A stretch of DNA of 62,139 nt from Candidatus Allofournierella merdigallinarum (GTDB taxonomy: Bacteria; Bacillota; Clostridia; Oscillospirales; Ruminococcaceae), in the NCBI GenBank assembly GCA_019117205.1, contig DXAC01000001.1, positions 1 to 62,139 on the forward strand. Direction: 5' to 3'. This document shows, piece after piece, positions 1-8,434 of this stretch (the first letter of the stretch is position 1; the number at the start of each line of letters is the position of its first letter). A program made the position numbers and the translations under genes. The notes beneath the pieces are model-generated. The model did no database searches. It was not told the origin of the DNA and was given only the letters and a program-made list of their open reading frames with translations.

Positions 1-3
1 CAT

Positions 4-1326
4 ATGAAAAAGGCACTTGCACTCGTGCTGGCCGGCGTCATGGCTCTGAGCCTGGCCGCCTGCGGCAGCACCCCCAGCAGCACCGCCACCTCCGGCGGCG
101 ATTCCACCGGCACCAGCACCCCCGCTGCCGCCGGCAAGGTCTATTACCTGAACTTCAAGCCCGAGCAGGATGAGGACTGGCAGAACCTGGCCAAGGTCTA
201 CACCGAGCAGACCGGCGTGCCCGTGGAAGTGGTCACCGCCGCCTCCGGCAGCTACGAGACCACCCTGATGGCCGAGATGGGCAAGTCCGACGCCCCCACC
301 CTGTTCCAGGTGAACGGCCCCGTGGGTCTGGCCAACTGGAAAGACTACTGCTATGACCTGGCCGGCAGCGACATCTACAGCCATCTGACCAGCGACACCT
401 ACGCCCTGAAAGAGGGCGACGTGGTCTACGGCATCGGCTACGTGATCGAGAGCTACGGCATCATCGTGAACAAGACCCTGCTGGCCGAGGCCGGCTACAC
501 CGTGGAGGACATCCAGAGCTTTGAGGACCTGAAGACCGTGGCCGAGGACATCACCGCCCGCAAGGACGAGCTGGGCTTCGCCGCCTTCACCTCCGCCGGC
601 ATGGACGGCTCTTCCGACTGGCGCTTCAAGACCCACCTGGCGAACCTGCCCATCTACTTCGAGTACCAGGATGAGGGCATCACCAGCACCGACGCCATCA
701 AGGGCACCTACCTGGACAACTACAAGAACATCTGGGATCTGTACATCAACAACTCCACCTGTGCGCCCAGCGAGCTGGCCGCCAAGACCGCGGACGACAG
801 CGTGAATGAGTTCCTGGCCGGCCAGGCTGTGTTCTATCAGAACGGCTCCTGGGAGTATGGCAACGTCACCGGCGAAGGCAAGTTCACCGACGACGACCTG
901 GCCATGATCCCCATCTACATCGGCGTGGGCGACGAGGCCAATCAGGGCCTGTGCACCGGCACCGAGAACTACTGGTGCGTGAACAACATGGCCGCTGAGG
1001 AAGACATCCAGGCCACCCTGGACTTCATCAACTGGTGCGTCACCAGCGAGGAGGGCACCTCCGCCATGGCCAACGATATGGGCTTTGTCATCCCGTTCAA
1101 GGCCGCGCAGGAGTCCGCCAACCTGTTCGTCAAGACCGACGCCGAGCTGACCGCCGCCGGCAAGACCCCTGTGTCCTGGAACTTCACCACCATGCCCTCT
1201 GAGGAGTGGAAGAACGTGCTTGGCACCGCCCTGACCGCCTACGCGGCCGGCACCGGCAGCTGGGACGACGTGGTCACCGCTTTCGTGGACAACTGGGCCA
1301 CCGAGTATCAGCTGGCCAACGGCTGA
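4..1326 (+). CDS. Extracellular sugar-binding lipoprotein of an ABC importer
   Basis: This is a family 1 (MalE-like) solute-binding protein of 440 residues. The N-terminus is a lipoprotein signal peptide: Lys-Lys, a hydrophobic stretch and a lipobox LAAC with the modified Cys near residue 20. A Ser/Thr/Gly-rich linker follows and then the binding fold, with family-typical stretches such as FLAGQAVFYQNGSW near residue 270. The window opens three bases before the ATG, so its promoter and ribosome site are not visible. Two permease genes and malQ follow on the same strand, which points to a maltodextrin or related alpha-glucoside substrate. The substrate is inferred from context only. Confidence 0.93.
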   Translation: MKKALALVLAGVMALSLAACGSTPSSTATSGGDSTGTSTPAAAGKVYYLNFKPEQDEDWQNLAKVYTEQTGVPVEVVTAASGSYETTLMAEMGKSDAPTLFQVNGPVGLANWKDYCYDLAGSDIYSHLTSDTYALKEGDVVYGIGYVIESYGIIVNKTLLAEAGYTVEDIQSFEDLKTVAEDITARKDELGFAAFTSAGMDGSSDWRFKTHLANLPIYFEYQDEGITSTDAIKGTYLDNYKNIWDLYINNSTCAPSELAAKTADDSVNEFLAGQAVFYQNGSWEYGNVTGEGKFTDDDLAMIPIYIGVGDEANQGLCTGTENYWCVNNMAAEEDIQATLDFINWCVTSEEGTSAMANDMGFVIPFKAAQESANLFVKTDAELTAAGKTPVSWNFTTMPSEEWKNVLGTALTAYAAGTGSWDDVVTAFVDNWATEYQLANG

Positions 1327-1341
1327 GTCCCTGTATCCGAC

Positions 1342-1379
1342 CCGAAAATGGGGGAGCCTCTCGCTCCCCCATTTTTCGG
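1342..1379 (+). terminator. Hairpin between binding protein and permease genes
   Basis: An inverted repeat with arms of about 15 bases (ccgaaaatgggggagc and its near-complement, one extra T) lies in the 86-base gap after the binding-protein stop. The T run is inside the distal arm, so it would act as a partial terminator or an mRNA 3'-end stabiliser. Such hairpins often let the binding protein be made in excess over the membrane parts. Confidence 0.6.
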
Positions 1380-1412
1380 TACAGTACGCTGTAAGGAGGG
1401 ATATCACGCGGC

Positions 1413-2264
1413 ATGAATAAAACACTGAAAAAATACTTCCCGCTGTTTGTGCTGCCCACGCTGGTGGCATTCACCATCGGGTTCATCATCCCCTTTGCCG
1501 AGGGCATCTACCTGTCTTTCTGCAAGTTCACCACGGTGAACAACGCCCAGTGGGTGGGCATCTCCAACTACATCACCGCCCTGAAAGACGAGACCTTTTT
1601 GCACTCGTTCTGGTTCACGGTGGCCTTTACGGTGGTGAGCACCATCTCCATCAACCTGCTGGCCTTTGTGGTGGCGCTGGTACTTACCCGGGGCATCAAG
1701 GGCACCAACATCTTCCGCACGGTGTTCTTTCTGCCCAACCTGATCGGCGGCATCGTGCTGGGCTACATCTGGCAGATCCTGATCAACTGCGTGCTGAGCC
1801 TGGTGGAGCAGCCGCTGCTGAGCCTGAACACCCCCGCCGGCTACTGGGGCCTGATCATCCTGATGGCCTGGCAGCAGGTGGGCTATATGATGATCATCTA
1901 CATCGCCGGGCTGCAGAACGTCTCGCCGGACCTTTTGGAGGCCGCCGCCATCGACGGCGCCAACAGCTGGCAGACCCTTATCAAGATCAAGCTGCCCATG
2001 GTGATGAGCAGCGTGACCATCTGCCTGTTCCTCACCCTGACCAACAGCTTCAAGCTGTTTGACCAGAACCTCTCCCTCACCGGCGGCGAGCCCAACCACG
2101 CCACCGAGATGCTGGCGCTGAACATCTACAACACGTTCTACGCCCGGGCGGGCGCCCAGTGGAAAGGCATCGGCCAGGCCAAGGCCGTGATCTTCTTCAT
2201 CGTGGTGGTGGTCATCGCGCTGGTACAGCTGCGGGCCACCCGCTCCAAGGAGGTGCAGCAGTGA
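1413..2264 (+). CDS. ABC sugar permease, MalF/UgpA type
   Basis: A 283-residue inner-membrane permease of the binding-protein-dependent carbohydrate family. It starts with a short cytoplasmic Lys-rich end and a first membrane helix (LFVLPTLVAFTIGFIIPF), and about six helices follow. The cytoplasmic EAA loop that docks the ATPase is visible as EAAAIDGANSWQTLIKIKLP. A TAAGGAGG ribosome site lies about 14 bases upstream of the ATG. Its stop overlaps the GTG start of the partner permease, so the two are translated together. No ATPase gene is in this cluster; the importer probably shares a MsmX/UgpC-type ATPase coded elsewhere. Confidence 0.93.
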   Translation: MNKTLKKYFPLFVLPTLVAFTIGFIIPFAEGIYLSFCKFTTVNNAQWVGISNYITALKDETFLHSFWFTVAFTVVSTISINLLAFVVALVLTRGIKGTNIFRTVFFLPNLIGGIVLGYIWQILINCVLSLVEQPLLSLNTPAGYWGLIILMAWQQVGYMMIIYIAGLQNVSPDLLEAAAIDGANSWQTLIKIKLPMVMSSVTICLFLTLTNSFKLFDQNLSLTGGEPNHATEMLALNIYNTFYARAGAQWKGIGQAKAVIFFIVVVVIALVQLRATRSKEVQQ

Positions 2265-3109
2265 GCAACGCGAAATCCAGGCAGGGTCTGAACATGTTCT
2301 TCACGGTGCTTCTCACCGTGCTGGCGGTGCTGTATGTCTACCCCGCCTTTATGATCCTCATCAACTCGTTCAAGGTGGAAACGGCCATCAGCACCTCCAC
2401 CGTGTTCCAGCTGCCCACCGCCGACACCTTTGCCGGCCTGGCCAACTATGTGGCTGCCGTGGTCAGCCAGGGCTTTTTGCAGAGCTTCTTTTACAGCGCT
2501 TTCATCACCGTGTCCGCGGTGGCGCTGATCCTTTTGTGCTGCTCGATGTGCGCCTGGTACATCACCCGGGTGGACAATCCGTTCTGCAAGGCCATCTACT
2601 ACCTGTGCGTCTTCAGCATGGTGGTGCCGTTCCAGATGGTGATGTTCACCCTGGCCCAGACCGCCGACGGCATCAAGCTGAACAACCCCTATAACATCTG
2701 CATCATCTACCTGGGCTTCGGCGCGGGGCTGGCGGTGTTCATGTTCTGCGGCTTCGCCAAGACCATCCCCCTGGAGATCGAGGAGGCCGCCACCATCGAC
2801 GGCTGCAACCCGGTGCAGACCTACGGGCTGGTGGTGCTGCCCATCCTGAAGCCCACCCTGATCTCGGTGGCCATCCTCCAGGCCATGTGGGTGTGGAACG
2901 ACTACCTGCTGCCCACCCTGGTGCTGGACATCCGCCAGTACCGCACCATCCCCATGCTGATCCAGTACTTCCGCGGCAGCTACGGCCGGGTGGAGATGGG
3001 CCCCATGATGGCCTGCATCATGCTCACCATCCTGCCCATCATCGTGTTCTACCTGGCCTGCCAGAAGTACATCATCGAGGGCGTCGTGGCCGGCGCGGTG
3101 AAAGGATGA
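2261..3109 (+). CDS. ABC sugar permease, MalG/UgpE type
   Basis: Second permease of the importer, 282 residues. I chose the GTG at 2261 because it overlaps the preceding stop (GTGA) and has AAGGAGG eight bases upstream; the ATG at 2159 lies deep inside the first permease. The protein has the expected six helices and an EAA loop (EEAATIDGCNPVQTYGLVVLP), and ends with the typical IIEGVVAGAVKG segment seen in MalG-like proteins. It overlaps malQ by four bases (ATGA), so uptake and first metabolism of the oligosaccharide are coupled. Confidence 0.93.
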   Translation: MSNAKSRQGLNMFFTVLLTVLAVLYVYPAFMILINSFKVETAISTSTVFQLPTADTFAGLANYVAAVVSQGFLQSFFYSAFITVSAVALILLCCSMCAWYITRVDNPFCKAIYYLCVFSMVVPFQMVMFTLAQTADGIKLNNPYNICIIYLGFGAGLAVFMFCGFAKTIPLEIEEAATIDGCNPVQTYGLVVLPILKPTLISVAILQAMWVWNDYLLPTLVLDIRQYRTIPMLIQYFRGSYGRVEMGPMMACIMLTILPIIVFYLACQKYIIEGVVAGAVKG

Positions 3110-4584
3110 GAGCGGCGGGTATCCTGCTGCCTCTGTCCAGCCTGCCGGGGCCCTTTGGCATCGGCACGCTGGGGGCGCCGGCCCGCGCTTTCGTGGATTT
3201 TCTGCGCGAGGCGGGCCAGCGCTACTGGCAGATCCTGCCCATCGGCCCCACCGGCTACGGCGACAGCCCCTACCAGAGCTTTTCCGCCTTTGCCGCCAAC
3301 CCCTATTTCATCGACCCGGCGCTGCTTCTTGCCGACGGCCTGCTGGAAGCGGGCGAGGCGGAGGCCTTTGACTGGGGCGGCGACGAGTCCGCCGTGGACT
3401 ACGGCGCGCTGTACCGGGGCCGCCGCGCCCTTTTGAAAAAGGCGGTGGACCGGCTGGAGCCGGAGAACGAGGGCCTTGAGGCGTTCTGCGCCGACAACGC
3501 CTTTTGGCTGGAGGACTACGCCCTGTTCATGGCCCTGAAAGAGGAGAACGGCCAGAAGAGCTGGCTGGACTGGCCGGACGAGGTGCGTCTGCGCCAGCCG
3601 GCCGCCCTGGAGCGGGCCCGCCGGCGGCTGACGGGGCCGGTGCGCTACTGGAAAGGGGTGCAGTACCTCTTCCGCCGCCAGTGGGACCAGCTGAAAGCCT
3701 ACGCCAACGAAAAGGGCGTCGCCATCATCGGGGACATCCCCATCTACGTCTCCCCCGACTCGTCGGACATCTGGGCCGGGCCGGAGCTGTTCCAGCTCAC
3801 CGCCGACCGGCGCATGGCCGCGGTGGCCGGCTGCCCGCCGGACGCCTTTGCCGCCGACGGCCAGCTGTGGGGCAACCCTCTTTACGACTGGGACTACCAC
3901 TACACCACCGGCTACGCCTGGTGGGTGCGGCGGATGGCCTATGCCTGCAAGGTGTACGACGTGGTGCGCATCGACCACTTCCGGGGCTTCGAGAGCTACT
4001 TCGCTATCCCCGCCGGCCAGGCCACCGCCAAAAACGGCGTCTGGCGCAAGGGCCCGGGCACCGCGCTGATGAACGCGCTGCACCAGAACCTGCCCGACGC
4101 CCGGATCATCGCCGAGGACCTGGGCTATCTCACCCCGGGGGTCAAGGCCCTGCTGGCCCACAGCGGCTATCCGGGCATGAAGGTGCTCCAGTTCGCCTTT
4201 GACAGCCGGGAGGCCGGGGACTATATGCCCCACAACTATGTGCGCCACTCGGTGGTATACACCGGCACCCACGACAACACCACCACCGCCGCCTGGCAGG
4301 CGGACGCCGTCCCGGAGGACGTGGCCCTGGCCAGGGCCTACATGGCCTGCGGCGAAAAGGAGGCGCTGGTGGACGCCTTTATCCGCACCGCCTTTGCCAG
4401 TGTCAGCGACACCGCCATCATCCCCATGCAGGACTGGCTGGCCCTGCCCGCCTGGGCCCGGATGAACACCCCCAGCAAAACCGGGGGCAACTGGCTGTGG
4501 CGGATGTCGCCAAAGGCTGCCAGCCCCGCGCTGGCAAAGCGCATCCGCACCCTCACCGCCCTGTACCAGCGGCTGGGCGACTGA
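3106..4584 (+). CDS. malQ: 4-alpha-glucanotransferase (amylomaltase)
   Basis: MalQ transfers alpha-1,4-glucan segments between maltodextrins and releases glucose (GH77, cytoplasm). The 492-residue length is normal for a short bacterial MalQ. The N-terminal LLPLSSLPGPFGIGTLG and SPYQSFSAFAANPYFID stretches are diagnostic. The catalytic nucleophile Asp sits in RIDHFRGFE near residue 289, the acid/base Glu in IIAEDLGYL near 338, and the transition-state Asp in THDNTTTAAW near 391. The ATG overlaps the stop of the upstream permease. This gene is the main reason to assign the importer to maltodextrins. Confidence 0.96.
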   Translation: MRAAGILLPLSSLPGPFGIGTLGAPARAFVDFLREAGQRYWQILPIGPTGYGDSPYQSFSAFAANPYFIDPALLLADGLLEAGEAEAFDWGGDESAVDYGALYRGRRALLKKAVDRLEPENEGLEAFCADNAFWLEDYALFMALKEENGQKSWLDWPDEVRLRQPAALERARRRLTGPVRYWKGVQYLFRRQWDQLKAYANEKGVAIIGDIPIYVSPDSSDIWAGPELFQLTADRRMAAVAGCPPDAFAADGQLWGNPLYDWDYHYTTGYAWWVRRMAYACKVYDVVRIDHFRGFESYFAIPAGQATAKNGVWRKGPGTALMNALHQNLPDARIIAEDLGYLTPGVKALLAHSGYPGMKVLQFAFDSREAGDYMPHNYVRHSVVYTGTHDNTTTAAWQADAVPEDVALARAYMACGEKEALVDAFIRTAFASVSDTAIIPMQDWLALPAWARMNTPSKTGGNWLWRMSPKAASPALAKRIRTLTALYQRLGD

Positions 4585-4601
4585 TAGCCGGCATTTTCCC
4601 T

Positions 4602-4650
4602 CCCGGCCGGCGCGGGCCCAGGGCCCGCGCCGGCCGGGGCTTTTGTTTTT
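4602..4650 (+). terminator. Terminator of the maltodextrin operon
   Basis: A perfect inverted repeat of 18-base arms (4602-4619 and 4621-4638, GC-rich) is followed by a T-rich tail (cttttgtttttt). It lies just after the malQ stop and before a new promoter, so it closes the importer operon. Confidence 0.9.
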
Positions 4651-4660
4651 TGCCGATCCG

Positions 4661-4669
4661 TGGTACAAT
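4661..4669 (+). promoter_or_regulatory. Extended -10 promoter for plsC
   Basis: TGGTACAAT is an extended -10 element 50 bases before the plsC start. The -35 region (ttttgt or ttgttt) lies in the T tail of the preceding terminator and is weak, as is common when TGn is present. Confidence 0.6.
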
Positions 4670-4719
4670 GGTTAGAAACGGCGCGCCGCGCCAAAATTCC
4701 GTGCCCGGGAGGTCGCGCC

Positions 4720-5457
4720 ATGCGTACACTGGTCTGGTTCATCTATTTCTGGGGGTATATGCTGCTCCATCTGCGGCAGCTGCGCCAGGGCCTGGCCGCC
4801 CTGGAGGCGGGCGACTGGGCCACCGCCGACGCCCTGGCCGCCGAGCACGTGCCCCACTGGGCAAACCGGCTTTTGCAGCTGGCGGGGGTCACGGTGACGG
4901 TGGAGGGGCTGGAGAACATCCCCAAGGGCCGGGCGGTGGTCTTTGCCGGCAACCACCGCAGCTACTACGACATCCCCCTGGTGCTCACCCAGCTGGACGC
5001 GCCCCACGGCCTGGTGGCCAAGCAGGAGGTGGACAAGCTGCCGCTGGTGCGGGGCTGGATGCGCCTTTTGCACTGCGTTTTTTTGGACCGGGACGACCCC
5101 CGCAAGGCCATGGCCTCGCTGAACGAGGCCATTGAACTGGTGAAAAAGGGCTACTCCATGACCATCTTCCCCGAGGGCACCCGCAACAAGGGGGCCGAGG
5201 GCAGCCTGCTGGAATTCAAGAGCGGGGCCTTTCGGGTGGCCACCAAGGCAAAGGCCCCCATCGTGCCCCTGGCCATCACCGGCAGCCGGGACATCATGGA
5301 GAACCACCACATGTTCATGCACCCGGCCCATGTGACCATCCGGGTGCTGGAGCCCATCGAGACCGACGGCCTCACCAAGGAGCAGGTCCGCGCCCTGCCC
5401 CGGCGCACCGCGGACATTATCGCCGCCCATCTGCCCAACCACAGCGGCAACCGCTGA
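4720..5457 (+). CDS. plsC: 1-acyl-glycerol-3-phosphate acyltransferase
   Basis: PlsC acylates lysophosphatidic acid to phosphatidic acid at the inner membrane. The 245-residue protein has an N-terminal hydrophobic helix (TLVWFIYFWGYMLLHL), the catalytic HX4D motif NHRSYYD near residue 85, and the substrate motif FPEGTRNKG near residue 150. I chose the ATG at 4720, which has GGGAGG upstream; an in-frame ATG at 4660 would place the start within the -10 element. The gene stands at the head of a small group of membrane and unknown genes. Confidence 0.93.
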   Translation: MRTLVWFIYFWGYMLLHLRQLRQGLAALEAGDWATADALAAEHVPHWANRLLQLAGVTVTVEGLENIPKGRAVVFAGNHRSYYDIPLVLTQLDAPHGLVAKQEVDKLPLVRGWMRLLHCVFLDRDDPRKAMASLNEAIELVKKGYSMTIFPEGTRNKGAEGSLLEFKSGAFRVATKAKAPIVPLAITGSRDIMENHHMFMHPAHVTIRVLEPIETDGLTKEQVRALPRRTADIIAAHLPNHSGNR

Positions 5458-5489
5458 CCAAGCCCTTTTCTCTCTGGAGGTATTTTCCC

Positions 5490-6191
5490 ATGGCAAGCGC
5501 CCGCTACACCCTGAACATCAAGCCCGAAGACCTGAAGCCCGACGAGCCCCGGCAGCTTACAAAAAAGGAAAAGCTGGCCAACTGGTGGTACTACCACCGG
5601 CTGCACGTGGCCGTTGCCGCCGCGGCGCTGGCGGTGGCGGTGTGGATCGCCGTGGACCTTTTGGGCCGCACCTTTCCCGACTACCAGCTGGCGCTGGTCA
5701 CCGACCAGTACGTCCCGGAGACGGTGGTGGAGGAGCTGCAAACGGCCCTTGTCCCCTTTTGCCAGGACCTGAACGGCGACGGCCAGGTGCTGGCAGAGAT
5801 CGCCGCCTACCAGCTGGAGCTGGACGAGAGCTCCCAGGTGGACGCCTACACCCACATGGCCGGCTTCACCCGCCTCACCGCCGACCTGGCCACCGACACC
5901 GCCCTGATCTTTCTGGTGGACAAGCCCATGGAGCTGCAGGCCTCTTTCAACGTGCTGGCGGCGGCGGACGGCTCCGCCACCGCGGAGGACCGGCCCGGGG
6001 ACGCGGCCCTGTACGCCTTTTCCGACTGCCCGGCGCTGGCGGGCCTTGCCCTGAGCGAGGAGGCCCGGGACTTCTTTGACGACTTTTACCTTGCCCGCCG
6101 CAGCTTTGCGCCGGGGGAGGAGCTGGCGGAATATCCCGCCGAGAACGAGGCCCTTTTCGCCGCCCTGACCCAGGGCGCGGCGGCGGGCTGA
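5490..6191 (+). CDS. Uncharacterised single-pass membrane protein
   Basis: The function is not recognised. The protein has 233 residues. A basic N-terminus with KKEKLANWWYYHRLH precedes one membrane helix (about residues 38-58), and an outward-facing domain of about 170 residues follows. A KEK-WYYHK signature before a single helix recurs in Clostridia proteins of unknown role. A Asp-rich stretch (DLNGDGQV near residue 92) resembles a calcium-binding loop but no second one is visible. CTCTGGAGG lies eight bases before the ATG. It sits between plsC and a DUF624 protein and is probably co-transcribed with them. Confidence 0.75.
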   Translation: MASARYTLNIKPEDLKPDEPRQLTKKEKLANWWYYHRLHVAVAAAALAVAVWIAVDLLGRTFPDYQLALVTDQYVPETVVEELQTALVPFCQDLNGDGQVLAEIAAYQLELDESSQVDAYTHMAGFTRLTADLATDTALIFLVDKPMELQASFNVLAAADGSATAEDRPGDAALYAFSDCPALAGLALSEEARDFFDDFYLARRSFAPGEELAEYPAENEALFAALTQGAAAG

Positions 6192-6265
6192 ACAGCGCCT
6201 TTCGCGCTGCTTGCCGGCGGCGCTTCACATCCGCGGCCCCAGGGCCGCCCAAGGGGGAACAGAAC

Positions 6266-7063
6266 ATGGGATTTTTCAACCGCAACTTCGACCGGCCGGG
6301 CCCGGGCGTGGACAAAAACGCCCCCCGCAAGACCGGCCCCGCCCGCTTCTTCGAGGTGGTGGGCCGGGACGGCGGCAACTTCTTCAAGGCCAGCCTTTTG
6401 TGCCTGCTGGGCTTCATCCCCTGGGCGCTGCTGGTGGGCATCGGGGTCATTGGCGAGAGTATGCCCTTTGCCCTGCTGGGAGGCCTGGTGGGCGGCGTCA
6501 TCGCCGGGCCGACCCTGGCGGGGATGAACGACACGGTGCTGCGCTCGCTGCGGGACGAGCCGGGCTTCTGGTGGCACACCTACAAGCGGGCCTTTAAGAA
6601 CAACTGGCGGGCCTCCCTGGCCCCCGGCGGGCTGCTGGGCCTGCTGTGCGCCGGGCAGCTGTTTTTGCTGTGGTGCCTGACGATGGGCCTGGTGCAGGCG
6701 GACCTGCCGATGGGGGTCATGCTGGGGCTCAACCTGCTGCTCACCACCATGTGCGCCCCCTTTGTGTTCGGCCAGCTGGTGATGATGGACCTGCCCTTTG
6801 GCCAGCTGCTGAAGAACAGCCTGTTCCTGGCGCTGGGCCACAGCCCCTGGGCGCTGGTGATGGCCCTGGTGCAGATCCTCTACTGGGGGGCCACCCTCTT
6901 CTTCTTCCCCTATACGCTGGTCACCCTGGTGGCGCTGGGCTTCGCGCTGCCCACCGTGATCTGCCAGCAGATCGCCTGGCGTATCATGGACAAGATCTTC
7001 GGCCTGGAGGACCAGTTCCGCCAGAAGCGGGAGGCCCAGCTGGCGGAGGAGACGCGGGAATGA
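6266..7063 (+). CDS. YesL-like (DUF624) membrane protein
   Basis: A 265-residue protein of the DUF624/YesL type, role unknown. The N-terminus carries the family pattern in which a NRNFDRPGPGV-type stretch leads to ARFFEVVGRDGGNFFKASLLCLLG. Five or six membrane helices follow. YesL-type proteins are often found beside carbohydrate-use genes; here the nearest such genes are the maltodextrin cluster 1.7 kb upstream, beyond a terminator. GGGGGA is upstream of the ATG. The stop overlaps the next small gene by four bases (ATGA). Confidence 0.8.
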   Translation: MGFFNRNFDRPGPGVDKNAPRKTGPARFFEVVGRDGGNFFKASLLCLLGFIPWALLVGIGVIGESMPFALLGGLVGGVIAGPTLAGMNDTVLRSLRDEPGFWWHTYKRAFKNNWRASLAPGGLLGLLCAGQLFLLWCLTMGLVQADLPMGVMLGLNLLLTTMCAPFVFGQLVMMDLPFGQLLKNSLFLALGHSPWALVMALVQILYWGATLFFFPYTLVTLVALGFALPTVICQQIAWRIMDKIFGLEDQFRQKREAQLAEETRE

Positions 7064-7212
7064 AACTGCCTGCCTTTTTGCGCCGCGCCCCCAAAAAGCC
7101 GGCCCGCCCCCTGAGCGCGGCGCTGGACAACCCCTACCGCCCCGTCTTTGGCCGCGAGCGCCGCTTTGAGGAGCTGGTGCGGGGCAAAGCGAAGCCCGAA
7201 AAACAGCCCTGA
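7060..7212 (+). CDS. Small basic protein of unknown function
   Basis: A 50-codon frame starting at an ATG that overlaps the stop of the DUF624 gene (ATGA). The product is rich in Arg, Lys and Pro, with no membrane helix. It ends 11 bases before a strong terminator. The translational coupling and position support a real gene, but nothing in the residues suggests a role. Confidence 0.55.
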   Translation: MKLPAFLRRAPKKPARPLSAALDNPYRPVFGRERRFEELVRGKAKPEKQP

Positions 7213-7222
7213 ATCCGTCCGG

Positions 7223-7253
7223 CCCGGCGTCCCGCGGGACGCCGGGATTTTTT
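7223..7253 (+). terminator. Rho-independent terminator
   Basis: A 24-base perfect palindrome (12-base halves centred at 7234/7235, cccggcgtcccg then its complement) is followed by attttttt. It ends the plsC group just before the aromatic operon promoter. Confidence 0.9.
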
Positions 7254-7265
7254 GTGTCCTTTTTA

Positions 7266-7294
7266 TTGTGCCATAGCCCCGTTTATGGTATACT
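7266..7294 (+). promoter_or_regulatory. Promoter of the aromatic amino acid operon
   Basis: TTGTGC at 7266 and TATACT at 7289, 17 bases apart, with TG one base before the -10 (TGGTATACT). The ATG of pheA is 33 bases downstream of the -10. The leader is too short for a T-box or peptide attenuator, so control must act at initiation or on the enzymes. Confidence 0.8.
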
Positions 7295-7326
7295 TTACTG
7301 CGACAGAGCAAAAGGGAGGGCGGCAG

Positions 7327-8430
7327 ATGAACGAGTTGGAGGCGGCCCGCCGGACCATCGACCAGGTGGACCGGCAGATGGCCGCGCTGTTTGAGGCGCG
7401 GATGGAGGCGGTGGGCCGGGTGGCGGCCTACAAGCAGGCCCACGACCTGCCGGTGCTGGACGCCGGGCGGGAGGCCCAGGTGCTGGAAAAGAACCTGGCC
7501 CTTTTGCAAAACAAGGAGCTGGCGCCCTATTACGCCGATTATATCCGCCACCAGATGGCCCTGTCCCGCCAGTACCAGACAAAGGTGCTGGGCCGGGACA
7601 CGGTGGCCTATCAGGGGGTGGAGGGGGCCTTTTCCCACATCGCCCTGAAGCAGCTGTTCCCCCGGGCCCGGGCGCTGGCCTTTGCCACCTGGGGCGAGGT
7701 GTTCCAGGCGGTGTCCGCCGGCCGGGCGGCATTCGGGGTGCTGCCCTTTGAAAACAGCCACGCCGGCGACGTGGCCGCCGTGCTGGACCTGTGCTACGCC
7801 CACAAGGACATCTTTGTCACCGCCGTGTACGACCTGCCGGTGCGTCAGAACCTGCTGGGGCTGCCGGGGGCGAAGCTGTCGGATATCCGCCGGGTGTACA
7901 GCCACCCCCAGGCCATCGCCCAGAGCGAGCGGTTTTTGAAGAGCCTGGGCCTGCCCGCCGAGAGCTGCGCCAACACCGCCCTGGCGGCAAAGCAGGTGGC
8001 CGAGGGGGCGGACAAGTCTCTGGGGGCCATCGCCAGCGCCGAGACCGCCGCCCTCTACGGCCTTTCGGTGCTGGCGGCGGACATCAACTCCGACGGGGAC
8101 AACACCACCCGCTTCATCGTCATCAGCCGCACCCGCCCGGTGGAGGGCGACCGGTTCAGCCTGCTGTTCACGGTGGAGCACAAGGCGGGCATGTTGGCCC
8201 GGGTCATCCAGAGCATCGGCGCGGCGGGCTTCAACATGGAGAGCATCAAGAGCCGCCCCAAGCCGGGGGTGCCCTTTGAGTATTATTTCTACGTGGAGCT
8301 GGTGGGCAGGCCGGGGGCGGACGACGCCCGCGCCTTGCTGGAGGAGCTGGCCGCGGTGTGCGACACGGTGCGGGTGCTGGGGGTCTTCTTCCGCAGCGCC
8401 GGCGACGGGGCCGCGGCGGGAAAGGAGTAA
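7327..8430 (+). CDS. pheA: Chorismate mutase / prephenate dehydratase (P-protein)
   Basis: A bifunctional enzyme of 367 residues that converts chorismate to prephenate and then to phenylpyruvate. Residues 1-85 form an AroQ-type mutase helix bundle (RRTIDQVDRQMAALFEARM). Residues about 95-270 are the dehydratase (VEGAFSHIALKQLFP; NTTRFIVIS with the essential TRF). The C-terminus is an ACT domain with the phenylalanine-binding ESIKSRP motif. The ATG at 7327 has GGGAGGG upstream; an in-frame ATG at 7252 would lie before the promoter. First gene of the operon, four bases from aroB, so feedback by Phe probably acts here. Confidence 0.95.
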   Translation: MNELEAARRTIDQVDRQMAALFEARMEAVGRVAAYKQAHDLPVLDAGREAQVLEKNLALLQNKELAPYYADYIRHQMALSRQYQTKVLGRDTVAYQGVEGAFSHIALKQLFPRARALAFATWGEVFQAVSAGRAAFGVLPFENSHAGDVAAVLDLCYAHKDIFVTAVYDLPVRQNLLGLPGAKLSDIRRVYSHPQAIAQSERFLKSLGLPAESCANTALAAKQVAEGADKSLGAIASAETAALYGLSVLAADINSDGDNTTRFIVISRTRPVEGDRFSLLFTVEHKAGMLARVIQSIGAAGFNMESIKSRPKPGVPFEYYFYVELVGRPGADDARALLEELAAVCDTVRVLGVFFRSAGDGAAAGKE

Positions 8431-8434
8431 GGAT

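Noticed and set aside
7200-7330. A T-box or leader-peptide attenuator before the aromatic operon
   Set aside because: The -10 lies 33 bases before the pheA ATG, so no room exists for either structure.
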